Positions 45,741 to 58,334 are shown, counted from the stretch's first letter. The stretch is DNA of 64,000 nucleotides from Phymorhynchus buccinoides (GCA_017654935.2 CM065700.1:45893696-45957695), one strand, 5' to 3'. Notes: a model not told the origin generated them from the letters alone. Made by a program: numbers and translations.

Positions 45741-46000
45741 CGCACGCAAACCTTGGCAACGTGCACGCGGCGCGCGGCGCGCGCAACAAGTAACATCGCA
45801 CACACACACCTCACTGATTTGTGGGTTGTCCGTGTGCTGCAGCGCGTATGTTTGTGTCCGTGCGCGCGCGCGTATGTGAGAGAGAATTGTCCGGTGTGTG
45901 TTTGTGTGTTTGATGTGTGTTGTGTGTGTTGTATATCGCGCGATTATGTTTTTTTTTGTTTTGTGAGAAGTTAGATAGTCTATAGAGTCCCGTCACGCTG

Positions 46001-46500
46001 NNNNNNNNNNNNNNNNNNNNNNNNNNNNNNNNNNNNNNNNNNNNNNNNNNNNNNNNNNNNNNNNNNNNNNNNNNNNNNNNNNNNNNNNNNNNNNNNNNNN
46101 NNNNNNNNNNNNNNNNNNNNNNNNNNNNNNNNNNNNNNNNNNNNNNNNNNNNNNNNNNNNNNNNNNNNNNNNNNNNNNNNNNNNNNNNNNNNNNNNNNNN
46201 NNNNNNNNNNNNNNNNNNNNNNNNNNNNNNNNNNNNNNNNNNNNNNNNNNNNNNNNNNNNNNNNNNNNNNNNNNNNNNNNNNNNNNNNNNNNNNNNNNNN
46301 NNNNNNNNNNNNNNNNNNNNNNNNNNNNNNNNNNNNNNNNNNNNNNNNNNNNNNNNNNNNNNNNNNNNNNNNNNNNNNNNNNNNNNNNNNNNNNNNNNNN
46401 NNNNNNNNNNNNNNNNNNNNNNNNNNNNNNNNNNNNNNNNNNNNNNNNNNNNNNNNNNNNNNNNNNNNNNNNNNNNNNNNNNNNNNNNNNNNNNNNNNNN
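46001..46500. other. Assembly gap of 500 N
   Basis: Exactly 500 N, a conventional placeholder length, so the true distance and order are unknown. Confidence 1.
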
Positions 46501-47449
46501 TACCTATTCCCAGTTCGTTTTCTGTCATTTTGCCTCGTCCTGTTTTCCCACTTCTCCCATTTGCCCTATTCCACCTTTTCCCATAACAATCTTAGTTTTG
46601 CTCTTTTTTGGGGGCAAAGGGAAGTAATATATATTAGTGATGTTCAGTTAGGCAGCTAGAAAACCTCACTTTGGTGTGCATCCCTATCAAAAAACACCCC
46701 GAGACTTGGGGTTCACATTAGACGCGTAAGTTCCGTACGGAAAACCCTAAATAAGTGGAAGAAAGAAGGATAAAAGTTTACGCATATAGGGGAAATTCGG
46801 ACACGTGCGCAAATCTTTTCCCTTCTTTTTATGGATTGCGCATGGGTTTCCGCACGGAATCTCCGCTTATGTGTGTACACGGCCTAAGGGTTATGTTTAC
46901 GGTTAGAGATCGTGTTGGGGGAAGGGATAGGCTTTATTTTTTAGGAGGGGGGGGGGGTCATCAACACGTGGGCATAACGACACGTCATTAGGGAGCACAG
47001 CAACACGAGGACACGTGAACACAATGGCACGCAGTCCTAGGGTTTCCCCGAGTAAGGCGATTAGCTCACTGCTACAACCGGGCCTACTCAACAGGATAGC
47101 GTACATGTTTTTTTGTTTTTTAATCTACCAGCACTGAAATGACAAAATTTGAAGTGGTTCTGTGCAGCGGTTTACAAAATACTGCGCAAGCTTGAACGAC
47201 TGCATGTCCCGTGGGGGAATCTTTTTATACAAATAGTTCCCCCACCCTCTGGAGGTTCTGTGCTAATAGCTTCCACTAATGTATTACTCTTCGCTGACTT
47301 TTCATATTCTTACCATCATTGTTTTTTGCATCGTTGGCCCATTCTCCTGCCTTTTTCCCCCTAAACATATTCCAAATAATTGTCTCCTTTGAACTCCCAA
47401 AATTGGAATGTGGCATCTGAATGCAGCAGGGAGACCTCTGAAAACCGGA

Positions 47450-47573
47450 CACATAGGTGTAGAGTGGCACAGAGGTGACGCGTTCGCCTTGTGTCAAGTA
47501 AACCCGAGTTCGAACCTGGGTACAGGGGATTTTTCCTCTCACTTTGCACTAGGCCTCACAGTCTGAACGTGGA

Positions 47574-47604
<31 letters not shown>

Positions 47605-47830
47605 CGTGTGCCCATGCACTTAGCACACGTTAATCCCAGTGGCAACGAAAAAGTTGTCATTTGGTCAAAAATTACCCCCCCCCCCCCCCTTCCCCTTATC
47701 AGTCACACAAAAATCGCATGCCCCCCAAAAAAAAAATTGGGTGGTGCGCCTCTGGCTGCGACGCGCTCTCCAGGTGGGAACCCGAATTTCACAGAGACGC
47801 ATATGTGACTATAAAGTACCTATCTTACGC
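47450..47830 (+). mobile_element. tRNA-headed SINE, right-arm copy
   Basis: Box A-like TGGCACAGAGG (47465) and box B GAGTTCGAACC (47506) are better preserved than in the left arm. The core GTGGAGTCTTTCGGATGAGA and ACCGAGGTCCCGTGTGCC follows, then a C run, ATCGCATGC, GACGCGCTCTCCAGGTGGGA and AATTTCACAGAGACGC. RNA polymerase III promoter boxes inside the head are standard for such SINEs. Confidence 0.8.
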
Positions 47831-48108
47831 ATTATGGTCATATGGCCCGCGGACGCTGAAGAAAAAGGATTGCAAATCCCTCCGCTTCACAAGAAGACAA
47901 AAGGCTACTTAGATCTCCAATGAACTAGACTAGTGGCAAGGGTACAGGTGCTGTGTACACGGGCATTTGTGCGTTTTGTGTATGTGTCAATATTTCTTAT
48001 ATTTTATGCTTAAAGGGATGCTTTTAAAAATCACACACACGCGCGCGCGCACAGGCAGGCATTAATATCCAGACTCACACACGTGCGCGCACACAAATAA
48101 GTGAACAC

Positions 48109-48112
<4 letters not shown>

Positions 48113-48178
<66 letters not shown>
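48113..48178. repeat. (GA)n microsatellite
   Basis: Counterpart of 2766-2812, about 20 bp longer. Confidence 0.97.
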
Positions 48179-48181
<3 letters not shown>

Positions 48182-48318
48182 TGAATTCGGATAATGAACA
48201 TCATGTCGATGAAAACTAAAAGTGTATAAAAATGTTTACAACATCGACTAGGAACTTCACTACATTGAAACACCGATTTCAGAAATACAAGAACAAGCAT
48301 TTATAAAATATTTGGCCA

Positions 48319-48323
48319 TACAT
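48319..48323. other. LINE empty site
   Basis: TACAT (ATGTA on the other strand) within GGCCATACATGCACCC. It marks the pre-insertion state of the left-arm LINE. Confidence 0.85.
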
Positions 48324-48749
48324 GCACCCAACTGACGCAGAATCAACATAGTCGTGGGGAGCCATTTTCATAAGAAGCCGAAAACAAAACTTAATAAATT
48401 CAGCCAAGGGTTATTTTCTATAATTTGATTTTGAAATTCGCTTCCTGCACTTAGAGAAATCTTATCTCGATTTTTTTTTAACCATTTTTTTGCTTGCCAT
48501 TTGGACATAAAAGACATTTTGCTTGCTCTTTCTGGAATAAATTTTTATTTGATTTTGAAATTCTTTTGCGCTTCCTGGAATTAAATAAATCTGATCTTGA
48601 TCTTTTACTTAAAAAAAAAAAATTCATCGTCGTTCCAACGCCCCAACTTGCCACCAGTCAAAGCTGCCTTGTTCCAGGCCAGAGGAAGGAACCAACCTTG
48701 GAGTCTTGGAGTGATGAAACCAGCGCATACTCAAGTCTCCTGAATCTTT

Positions 48750-49235
48750 GTGCCATATAGCAACCACATTTCCTTGGACATACCACACCGCAGCAAGCAC
48801 AGTGCCAGAAGGCCATGCCATATCGCATCAACCACATTTCCCAGGGGAAGGGATGTACCGCACTGCATCAACCACATTTCCCAGGGGAAGGGCTGTGCCA
48901 CATGGCATCAACCACATTTCCCAAGGGAAGGGGTGTGCCACACTGCATCAACCACATTTCCCAATGGAAGGGATGTACCACACTGCATCAACCACATTTC
49001 CCAGGGGAAGGGATGTGCCACACTGCATCAACCACATTTCCCAAGGGAAGGGGTGCACCACACTGCATCAACCACATTTCCCAGGGGAAGGGATGTGCCA
49101 CATCACACATGCATCAACCACATTTCCCAGGGGAAGGGCTGTGCCACATTGCATCAACCACATTTCCCAAGGGAAGGGCTGTGCCACATGGCATCAACCA
49201 CATTTCCCAGGGGAAGAGACCGAATGAACTGTGCC
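48750..49235. repeat. 40 bp minisatellite, right-arm copy
   Basis: About ten units of GCATCAACCACATTTCCCAG and GGGAAGGG(A/C)TGTRCCACA; one unit has a 4 bp insertion (about 49100). Confidence 0.93.
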
Positions 49236-49239
49236 ACAT

Positions 49240-50001
49240 TGTAGCGATTCACTAAGAAGGTAGCTCGATTAAAAAATATATATATTGCTTGGTTTGCTTT
49301 GATAAACTTTTTTTGTGTCCAATGTCTGTTTTTTGTGAACCTCAGAAACAAACTCAGCTTTACATTACATTATGATTCTGTTCTGTGTTCTGAAAAGAAG
49401 AAAAAAAAAATATAAAACCAATGTGCTGAATTTTCTTTTTGTATGTTTTTGGTATTTAAATAATTAATTATTATTTTATTTGTGTGTTTGTCTATCTCTT
49501 CAAAAATATAAAACGCGTGCAACAGTTTAGAGCACATGAAAACAATGATTGAATCATTATTATCATTACGCAGCCGGCGGTTAATATACGTTGGGTTCAC
49601 AATAACCAAACCTACTTATATAATACACTGACCAGAAAGTTTTTTTTAACATGACCAAGCTCTCCATAGTCTTAGTTCTAGGACATGAACAAAACATCGC
49701 GTGCCAGTCAATCGTCTCCAACTATGATCTCCAGATAGCAAAAGGAGGCAACAACGGCTATCTTAGAAAGATGGGCTGGAATTAGTTCACAATGGATGGC
49801 AGAAAGTAAGAGGGAGCGTGGGTAGTATTGAAGGAGTTGGATGCACCGGTTTGTGGATGCAGGTGTGTTACAGCACAATCAGAGGAAACAGAATATAAGG
49901 TTAAAAAAGGTACATTTATACACATTACGAAATGCAGACAAGTGTTGTATTTCGGTTCGTGTTCGTTTTAAATGTCCTGTTAATGTTCTTGTAATGCACG
50001 T
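49240..50001. other. AT-rich end of right arm, no gene
   Basis: Mirrors 66-790. No supported features other than the polyadenylation signal beside it. Confidence 0.5.
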
Positions 50002-50007
50002 TTTATT
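50002..50007 (-). terminator. Possible polyadenylation signal
   Basis: AATAAA on the minus strand about 370 nt beyond the stop at 50380. It would serve the minus-strand gene whose terminal exon is 50380-50504. Confidence 0.3.
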
Positions 50008-50089
50008 CAGTTCGTAAAAATTAGGAAATGTTATCCGTACAAAAACACACTGTAGAAATACAGCATGCGTTTAGAGAGGGGCAGGGGCT

Positions 50090-50110
50090 GAGAGAGAGAG
50101 AGTCTGATAC

Positions 50111-50154
<44 letters not shown>

Positions 50155-50379
50155 TGATTTGAGAGAAAGAGAAGACAGAGAGAGAGGCGGAAGGATATGG
50201 ACAGGCTGACAATATAGATGTCGATGTTTTTTTTTTCACTGAAGAGATCTTGGTTTCTTCACTGAAGAGATGCTGATGTCGGTTTCAGATGTCGATTTCT
50301 TAACTGAAGAGATGTCGATGAGATGTCGGTTTCAGATGTTGGATTCTTCACTGAAGAGATGCTGATTATGTTGGTTTAG
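50090..50379. repeat. GA tract and TTCACTGAAGAGATG minisatellite
   Basis: (GA)n at 50090-50150, then irregular repeats of TTCACTGAAGAGATG and GTCGGTTTCAGATGTC. The repeat word also ends the adjoining exon, so the minisatellite may have grown from the exon's 3' end. Confidence 0.85.
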
Positions 50380-50504
50380 TCACTGAAGAGATGTCGCTGC
50401 TGGTTTCTTCACAGTAGAATTCTGCAGACTCGTCTTCTGTGATGGAAGTTCTGCAAGCTGTTTGTTCAGGTGGCTCGCGTCTTTTTCGCTGTAGTCCTCG
50501 TTTC
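50380..50504 (-). CDS. Terminal exon of candidate minus-strand gene
   Basis: The minus-strand 3' splice site is strong (a T-rich tract, then TTAACTTACTTTACAG). The exon enters in phase 1 (GA completes a codon) and encodes NEDYSEKDASHLNKQLAELP, then SQKTSLQNSTVKKPAATSLQ and TGA at 50380-50382. It is hydrophilic, Ser/Lys-rich and probably disordered. The exon ending at 61175 leaves one G, so the junction codon is GGA and phase is kept across a 10.7 kb intron. Alternatively the frame is open upstream to an ATG at 50581-50583, giving 67 residues with a hydrophobic start (MKMRPFIFFVTSIVSLLFHS) like a signal peptide; that stretch is more simply the pyrimidine tract of an intron. Confidence 0.5.
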
Positions 50505-50583
50505 CTGTAAAGTAAGTTAAATCAGAATGAAAAAGTAAAGATACTATACTAGTGACAAAAAAAATGAAGGGCCGCATTTTCAT

Positions 50584-51145
50584 TCAAGCGCACAAAATAA
50601 AGATGGCTGATTCCAATAATCTCACAATTGGAAGATAATTAATTCAATTATTCGAGAACTAAAATCTCAAATTTTAATATTTTCGTGGGATTGCAATAGC
50701 TCAACAAAACAATGCATCCCCAATTGTGAAAATCACAAATGTGTGGCTGCTCAAAATGTGCCAAAATTGGGCGTGTCAACTGTTGTTGGCAAGGCAAACA
50801 CATTTAAACGATTTTTCATGAACCCCCTAATTTGTCAAAGAAGCCCGGAGGAATTGCTGATTACCATCTAAAGCTTATTGCTACTTGAATGTGCACACCC
50901 ATTTTGACAAGTTTTGAGTAGTCATGCTTCATGCGCGCACGCACGCACGCGCGCACATTTCACACACACACACATACACTATTCTGAACATTAACACAGT
51001 CATCAACATTAATCATTATTAATAGCATTATCCCCTCCCCTATACACACACTGCAAAAACATTTTATCACAGCATTTCAATATCAACATTAATTAACATT
51101 ACATGAATCAGTAAAGCAAAAGGAAAAGGCAGCGTAAAAGAGAAT
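50584..51145. other. No gene seen
   Basis: AT-rich with a GCAC/CA tract at 50935-50975. Confidence 0.4.
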
Positions 51146-51205
51146 GATATATTAGCACAGAACTTCCAGAAGACGGGGAAAGTATTTGTACAAAAGCCCC
51201 CCACC
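51146..51205. repeat. GAACTTCCAGAAG dispersed repeat
   Basis: ATATTAGCACAGAACTTCCAG, TATTTGTACAAAAG and CCCCCCAC match the stretch at 3625-3675 in the left arm (CTATTAGCACAGAACCTCCA). A further piece is at 31979. Confidence 0.65.
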
Positions 51206-51519
51206 CCTTTCCACCCTCAGTATTCCCTCAGGGGAAATGTAGAAAGGTGAAGAAAGTATTCAAGAGGATCAGGAACCTGGGTGGGTGGATCGGTTTTACG
51301 GGTGAGGGGTGGGGCATTTATTTAATCGGTGACTGTCATGAACTATTGATTTACTTCGTTCCCATACTGCGTACTTCACTGGGCAGATCTGGACTGTCCT
51401 ATACACCCACTTCTGTCATCTCCAAGAAAAACGACCAATGTTTGTTTTTTCTTCAAGTTCTGGCTCTTTGTCCTTATCTTTTAACTTTTATTTCCACTGA
51501 AAGGTCGGCCAGTTAGTCG
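51206..51519. other. No gene seen
   Basis: Unique sequence with a short chance frame. Confidence 0.35.
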
Positions 51520-51569
51520 TTTATAGTCCTGTCAACAGCTATGGGTCATCTCAAAATTGTCACCACGTA
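51520..51569 (-). repeat. GGGACTATAA hairpin motif, copy F
   Basis: Minus strand ACGTGGTGACAATTTTGAG ... TGACAGGACTATAA. The 5' stem arm has decayed, so the hairpin is broken. Confidence 0.65.
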
Positions 51570-51924
51570 AAACAAAAGCTGCCTCAAACTATCCAACCAA
51601 GTCGAGTGAAAGTGGTTGTTTCCACAGTGTTCCCTTGTTATGACAGAGTGAGTAGAAATCACAAATTATGCAAAGTTTGGTCGGATGAAACCCTTCCAAC
51701 TAGACCGGAAGGAATTGGCGACTGCACCATTTATTTCCAACTCACTCAGGCAGTTGTGGGAATACAGCCAATGCTTGCTGATAGTGAAGACGGCATACGG
51801 CCACAAGTAGCTGAATAGAGTTCACAAATGAAATTTCTTCCAACTAAAACGGTTGGATAGTGTGAGGCGGCTTTAAGGTTCAAAACCGCGCATAACAACA
51901 AACACACATCAATGTGTTATTTAT

Positions 51925-51990
51925 TTAAGATTATTTATTTAAGAAAATTTATATAGCGCTTCACCTTTAAGCTCTAAGCTTGTTCTCCTA
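51925..51990 (-). repeat. LINE/SINE 3' tail remnant
   Basis: Minus strand GCTTAGAGCTTAAAGGTGAA, GCGCTATATAAAT, then A/T-rich. Same signature as 2526-2616 and 8425-8500. Confidence 0.6.
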
Positions 51991-52045
51991 CCAACGTTCA
52001 TGTCATAACTACGTTGCACAAAAAGTACGGTAGATTATTCAATAC

Positions 52046-52558
52046 AGACCCACCTATGTCAACAGCTGTCAGGAAATCCACAGCTCAGCCAGACTCAGTA
52101 CCCTACAATGTCGGCAGGTTCTTTATTCATTACAAACAGACCCACCTATGTCAACAGCTGGTAAGGAAATCCACAGCTCAGCCAGACTCAGTACCCTACA
52201 GTGTCGACAGGTTCTTTATTCATTACAAACAGACCCACCTATGTCAACAGCTGTCAGGAAATCCACAGCTCAGCCAGACTCAGTACCCTACAGTGTCGAC
52301 AGGTTCTTTATTCATTACAGAACAGACCCACCTATGTCAACAGCTGGTAAGGAAATCCACAGCTCAGCCAGACTCAGTACCCTACAATGTCGGCAGGTTC
52401 TTTATTCATTACAAACAGACCCACCTATGTCAACAGCTGTAAGGAAATCCACAGCTCAGCCAGACTCAGTACCCTACAATGTCGGCAGGTTCTTTATTCA
52501 TTACAAACAGACCCACCTATGTCAACAGCTGTCAGGAAATCCACAGCTCAGCCAGACT
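52046..52558. repeat. 92-93 bp tandem repeat, 5.6 units
   Basis: GACCCACCTATGTCAACAGC starts units at 52047, 52139, 52232, 52325, 52418 and 52510. The array stops abruptly at CAGACTAAGGG. Confidence 0.95.
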
Positions 52559-53580
52559 AAGGGATGGTTCTGGCTCCGCCTTTCCGCTACTGTCTCAGCT
52601 CCCGTGCCTCCAACGGCCTCAGCAGGTGTGGGGAACTGCTCTTGTGTTGGTAGGGCAGGTGGAAGTCAGCGAGTCTCTAGGTCCCATCGGCACCTTCGGG
52701 TGTTTTGTTTTCCATCCTGTGCCTCCAGTGGCCTCCTGTGTAGCTTCTTCCCAGGAGCTATGACCATCTCCAGGCAAACCCGCAGTGTGCCTGTGTAGTC
52801 TATGGGCCTCTGTGTGGTGGTGCTTGTCTTCTAACAAGCTGCTTTTATGGGCGACAGTCGGTTGCGACAGGGAGTACTGTCGTTTCCTGAAAATGGCAAA
52901 TGCAGAATGTTTATATATAGTGTTCAAACACTTAATAGTTTAGTTGTATTCTTCTTCAAAAAGAATAGGAATGGTGTGGTTTTTTAATAAGAGGAAATTG
53001 TTAATTTAATTTAAGGGACGATGAAATAATTTCAATTGAAACATTTAATATCTTTTCATCCGTTTAAACTTGTGGGTAAGCGTCTGTTATGGATTTAACT
53101 TCAAGTTTCCGCTTTTGTACTTATTCTGTGCGCTGTCTAATGACTATTTGAAATATGCTTTTCTGCTTACGCTTTGCACTGTTACAGTCTTGCTCATTTG
53201 CTTGCTCATTTTCTTCATATTATTTTCATCGATGCACAAAATGTTGATAATTGCACATGAACACTTTATGTTTTGTTACAACCATAACTGGTTTCTTCTC
53301 TTCATTTCTCAACTCTTCTAGCACCGTGGGCGAATGTATTCACTCATGACATCACTCCACACTTCTACCAAACGCAAAGACACTCACTGCCAAGCACCCT
53401 ACCATGTGTTCGTCCATTTTTAAAGCTTATGTCACCGTTTCTTACGTTAAACTAAAACGCATGCGCCCTCGAAAATATAGTTACTCCCCTCTTGTTGGTT
53501 GAGATGCAACGGGCAAACAAGAATGTCAAAACATACATGGCGCTAGAGTTAATTTCACCTTTTTATTAAATAAACTGTAT

Positions 53581-53585
<5 letters not shown>
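52559..53585. other. Unique, no gene supported
   Basis: GC-rich up to 52880, then T-rich. No splice-bounded coding segment seen. Confidence 0.4.

Positions 53586-53637
<52 letters not shown>
53586..53637. repeat. (CT)n microsatellite
   Basis: About 26 CT units followed by a further pyrimidine tract. Confidence 0.97.
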
Positions 53638-53639
<2 letters not shown>

Positions 53640-53666
53640 CCTTTCTTTCCTTTTACTTGCCTTCAG

Positions 53667-53771
53667 TCAGAAATGAAGCCTGTGGTCGTTCCAGTTTTGC
53701 ACATCCATAGTGCCTCGTCCGTGTTTCTAAAATTCCTTCAGGTCATTTTCAGTTTGCATATATCATGGTAA
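53667..53771 (+). CDS. Weak candidate terminal exon
   Basis: TTTACTTGCCTTCAG precedes a 34-codon frame beginning SEMKPVVVPVLHIHSASSVF and ending at TAA. The pyrimidine tract partly derives from the CT microsatellite, so the splice site may be accidental. It would be a plus-strand segment within the minus-strand gene's large intron. Function unknown. Confidence 0.18.
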   Translation, partial: SEMKPVVVPVLHIHSASSVFLKFLQVIFSLHISW

Positions 53772-53859
53772 GCCCAGGTTACTGATCTTCCCAGTTCATT
53801 CTTCATTTATTACCTTATTAATTTCCCAATTTTCATTTGACATTATTTTCTTCATTTTG

Positions 53860-53864
53860 ACGGG

Positions 53865-53906
<42 letters not shown>

Positions 53907-53938
53907 GGGGGGGAGGGGGTGGGGGGGGGGGCGAGGGA
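53860..53938. repeat. Long poly-G run
   Basis: Roughly 70 G with a few T and A interruptions. Confidence 0.95.
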
Positions 53939-54860
53939 GGGTTATTATTTTGAGCCATGTCCACTGAGCAGAGAGAGAGAGAAATGTCCTGCTCGCAAAC
54001 CAAGGAACATTCCTTTCACGTGCATCCTCTTTACCAAAGGACACCTAGGAAGAAAGTTGCCGCTAGAAAAGACAACTACGCATAATAAAATGGAAAACAA
54101 TTGACATAAAGTATCTCTGTGAAACTCTTTGCAAGACAACAAATTCTCCACCCCCCAAGAACCACTCATTATCTGACGAGAGTTATCTGTGTGCAACACT
54201 CCGACAAAAATAAGAAAAAAGAACTACCTATTCCTCAATAACACACAACAGAAAGCAGGCCTAGCGAATAACTGGAACATCACTTTACGGATTATTCCGG
54301 TACCTATCGAAGATTTAGTCAACTTTTACACCCAGGACACGCTTTCGCTTCCATAATTTTTATAATGGGTGAGACAGACCCCACGGATGGTGATGAGATT
54401 AACGTCCAATCGGTCAGAGACCCTTATGGACGGTGCAGGCCCCACCCACCCTATTCCAACGTGACGCCATGTTAGCAAGCAAGCACACGTACGCACGCAC
54501 GCGGGCATGTACGCGCGCTCACACACAGTGACCCACCCAGTCAACCCGATCAGTGGGTTCTGACGTGATGCTGCGTCAATGGGTGCCGATTCCAACCGCC
54601 CCCCCCCCCCCCCCCTTCCCTCTCTGTCTATCTGCGCCAAAGTTTATGGTGTCATGACAACAATTCAATGCACGCGAAGGGATTTTGTTTCCATGAAGAG
54701 GGATTTGTTTTTGCACTTTGAACTTTCATTTTGCATCAACTTCCAACCCCCCCCCCCCCCCCCCCCCACTTTATTGGAATGAATACATAAATAAACGAAC
54801 AGCCCAAGCGTTTTATCGTCTGAAATCTGCTCTCTCTCTTCCTTTCACCCCCCTCCCCCT

Positions 54861-54862
<2 letters not shown>
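53939..54862. other. No gene supported
   Basis: Contains C runs at 54598-54615 and 54747-54768 and CGCA-rich sequence near 54480-54530. Open frames, including a minus-strand one of 84 codons at 53945-54199, lack other support. Confidence 0.4.
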
Positions 54863-55223
<361 letters not shown>

Positions 55224-55399
55224 CAGATTGGAATAATAGGCTTGGCCTAAAATCTCAATCCTTGAATTGTAACGTTTTTCAGTCTCTAGCAACAACATAC
55301 CATAAGGCGCTTAATCTTGATGAAATCAAATCAAAGTGCTTTCAAAATAAAAACACCATGCAACATTCAGAAGGGAAAAGGATATATTGCAGATTGCAA

Positions 55400-55960
55400 T
55401 CACAGGGGAACAGGTGGGTTTTCAGGTTTATTGTTTAAGATAGCGAGGGTGGGTTGGTGACTGGGGGAGAGGAGATGTGGCTTTTAGAGGCAGTACATCC
55501 TGAAGAATCAAAAGAATGCCGACCAACAGATGAAAGTTTAGATCTAGTAATACTGTGAAGGGAAAGAGAATATGAAGTTGAAGGTGGCGGGCCAGCTGGC
55601 GTGTACAGATGGCAATACTGTCAGAGCGATAAGAGGGAGCAACCTGATGGATAGATTTATAGCAGAGGGTGTTCAGTTGGTATTCAATTCTACCAACGAC
55701 TGGTAGCCAGTACAGAGAGTGGAGAAGAAGGCCGATATGATCGAACTCTTTTTAAAGAACAAGCCGTGCAGCCGTATTTTGAAATCGCTGGAGACACAGA
55801 CGGTAGGTCAGAAAGAAGAGCAATGCAATTGTCAAGATGAGTGAAGTAACGAGCTTGACTGTGGCTTTGACTGATAGGTATTTGAGAATGTAGCCGATGT
55901 GACGGATTTGGAAGTAGCACGGCTGACATGTCTGAGTCAGGAAACTCTGCATTGAGAGAG
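55400..55960 (-). pseudogene. LINE ORF2 tail, decayed copy
   Basis: Translation with frame changes gives CQPCYFQIRHIGYILKYLS, LQRFQNTAARLVL and LLHSLYWLPV, matching the order of the CR1-like fragment at 1711-2184. Multiple stops and shifts. Confidence 0.7.
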
Positions 55961-56398
55961 TATTGTCCAGAGGGACAGCTTAGTTCTTAACGGAGTCAGA
56001 GAGAGGGGGAGGATGTTTTCGCCTAGTTGGATTGTCTCGGCTGAAACAGAGGATAGTTTGCTGTTTGTGCCTACAAGCATGGCTTCGGTTTTAGGCCAGT
56101 TTGCAGTTTGTGCCTACAAGCATGGCTTCGGTTTTCTCGCCATTTTATCTAGACGGTTTTGAATCACCCAGTTTTGCATGTCAAAGTAGCAGCTGGATAC
56201 ATCCGAAAGAAGGGAATGTAGGTCTTCGGAGAGTGCACTGTTATGGAGTTGCACAGAAGTGGTGCTTCATGTTGTGCTGGTCAGTGATGTTGGGAACTCC
56301 ACAAGAAAGCATAACCTGTCGAGACTGACGACCATTGGCGAGAACAGACTGAAAGCGACCAGAAAGGTAAGAGAGAGAGAGGGTGGGTTTTGGTGGGT

Positions 56399-57050
56399 AG
56401 ACAGCCAGACAACCGGCCAGACAAGGACCGTTCAGCGGTACCCAGCATGATGCCGGCCCAACCACTGCCTACCCTTGGGTCTGAAGCTTTAGTGCTCTGC
56501 CAGCAGCCTTCTGAAGAAGGTCTTAGCAGAAGGGACCTGAATGGTTTCTGGAAGTAGGGCGTTCCATTCAACGCCCTGTTGTTTTGTTCTATGCGGTTGG
56601 TCCTAAAAAACAAATACAACAAAAGAGCGTCGACCAGCAGTTGAAAGTTTATACAGGTCTAGGAATCTGAAGGGGAAAGGGTCTGAAAATGAACGTAACA
56701 GGCGAACTGACAGGTGCATGGTAATACTGACGAAGTAGTAGGAGAACAGCATGATATTTATAGCAGGGGGTGTTAAGTTTGTGTTCAATTCTACCATTAA
56801 CAGACAATAAGTGCAGAGAGTGGAGAGCTAACACGATCAAACCTTTTCTTCCTAAAGACAAGACGAGCCGTTGCATTTTGAATGTGCTGTAGACAAAGAG
56901 AGAACAGAAACGGGTAAGGCGGAAAGAACAGCATCACAAAGTCAAGACAAGAAAGGATGAGGGAAATAATAAATATAGCTGTGGCTTCGTCCGATAAGCA
57001 TTAACGAATTTGGGCCAATACAACGGATCTGATGCTAACAGGGTTTCTTC
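56399..57050. repeat. Segmental duplication, copy 1
   Basis: From AGACAGCCAGACAACCGGCC to CGGATCTGATGCTAACAGG. It carries a LINE tail on the minus strand. Confidence 0.88.
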
Positions 57051-57120
57051 TTATTCTTCCAACTAGTTATTTTTGACCATGTTTGCAAATGAAAAGGGTG
57101 AAGAGGTCAAAAGAAAGAAG

Positions 57121-57122
<2 letters not shown>

Positions 57123-57203
<81 letters not shown>
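57123..57203. repeat. (GA)n microsatellite
   Basis: About 40 GA units immediately before the second duplicate; a shorter GA run precedes the first at 56369-56380. Confidence 0.97.
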
Positions 57204-57206
<3 letters not shown>

Positions 57207-57221
57207 GTGTTGTTGAAGGGT

Positions 57222-57860
57222 AGACAGCCAGACAACCGGCCAGACAAGGACCGTTCAGCGGTACCCAGCATGATGCCGGCCCAACCACTGCCTACTTTGG
57301 ATCTGAAGCTTTAGTGCTCTGCCAGCAGCCTTCTGAAGATCTTGGCAGAAGCGGCCTGAATGGTTTCAGGAAGTAGGGCGTTTCATTCAACGCCCTGCTA
57401 TTTTGTTCTATGCGGTTGGTCCTAAAACAATACAGCAAAAGAGCGTCGACCAGCAGTTGAAAGTTTATACAGGTCTAGGGATCTGAAGGGAAATGGGTCT
57501 GAAAATGAACGCAACAGGCGAACGGACAGGTACATGGTAATACTGACGAAGTAGTAGGAGAACAGCATGATATTTATAGCAGGGAGTGTTAAGTTTGTGT
57601 TCAATTCTACCTTTAACAGACAATAAGTGCAGAGAGCGTAGAGCTAACACGATCAATCCTTTTCTTCCTAAGGACAAGACGAGCTGTTGCATTTTGAATG
57701 TGCTGTAGACAAAGAGAGAACAGAAACGGGTAAGGCGGAAAGAACAGCATCACAAAGTCAAGACAAGGTAGGATGAGGGAAATAATAAATATAGCTGTGG
57801 CTTCGTCCGATAGGTATGTAGCCAATACGATGGATCTGATGCTAACAGGACCGACAGGTC
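57222..57860. repeat. Segmental duplication, copy 2
   Basis: Repeats 56399-57050 with a period of 823 bp and many substitutions. The minus strand retains HIQNATARLVLRKKR. Confidence 0.88.
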
Positions 57861-58334
57861 AGAGTCAGGAGTTTGTGCATAAAAAGTGTGTTGTCCAGAG
57901 TGACACATAGGTTCTTAACAGAGTCAGGGAGAGGGATGATGCCGCCAAGTTGGATTGACTCCACTGAGACAGGGGCTAGTATGCTCGTTGCAACTGGAGT
58001 TTATTTTGAATCATCCATTTGTGGATGTCGGAATAATAGCTGCCAGTTTCTGGAAGAATCGAATCTCTGTTAGTTGTACTGTTCTGCAGTTGTGTTTCAT
58101 GTTACGCTGGTCGATAACATTGGCTAGAAGTGATCACCAATAACGAGGACTTAAGCAATCAGAAACGTAAGAAAAGCGAGAGCTGGTCTGTTAATTCCAC
58201 ACATGCGTTCAAGACGAGAGAGAAAGATAGGGAGGTTTATGATATCAAAGACAGCAGACGAATTAAGAAATGTCAGTAAAGAGATGTTCTGCCAGCATTA
58301 AAAGCAATGGGAGTTCATTGACTATCTGAACAAG

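Larger units (their letters stand above)
46501..50064. repeat. Right arm of the large inverted repeat
   Basis: Begins at the first base after the gap and mirrors 4402 to 1. It lacks the LINE of the left arm. Content from left to right: repeat-poor sequence, a SINE, a (GA)n tract, the LINE empty site, unique sequence, a 40 bp minisatellite and AT-rich sequence. No intact gene. Confidence 0.93.

Noticed and set aside
45980..46528. Frame spanning the gap
   Set aside because: Nearly all of it is N.
47464..47530. Functional tRNA gene
   Set aside because: A and B boxes are present but no cloverleaf or acceptor stem; it is a SINE head.
53945..54199. 84-codon minus-strand frame
   Set aside because: No splice, promoter or motif support.
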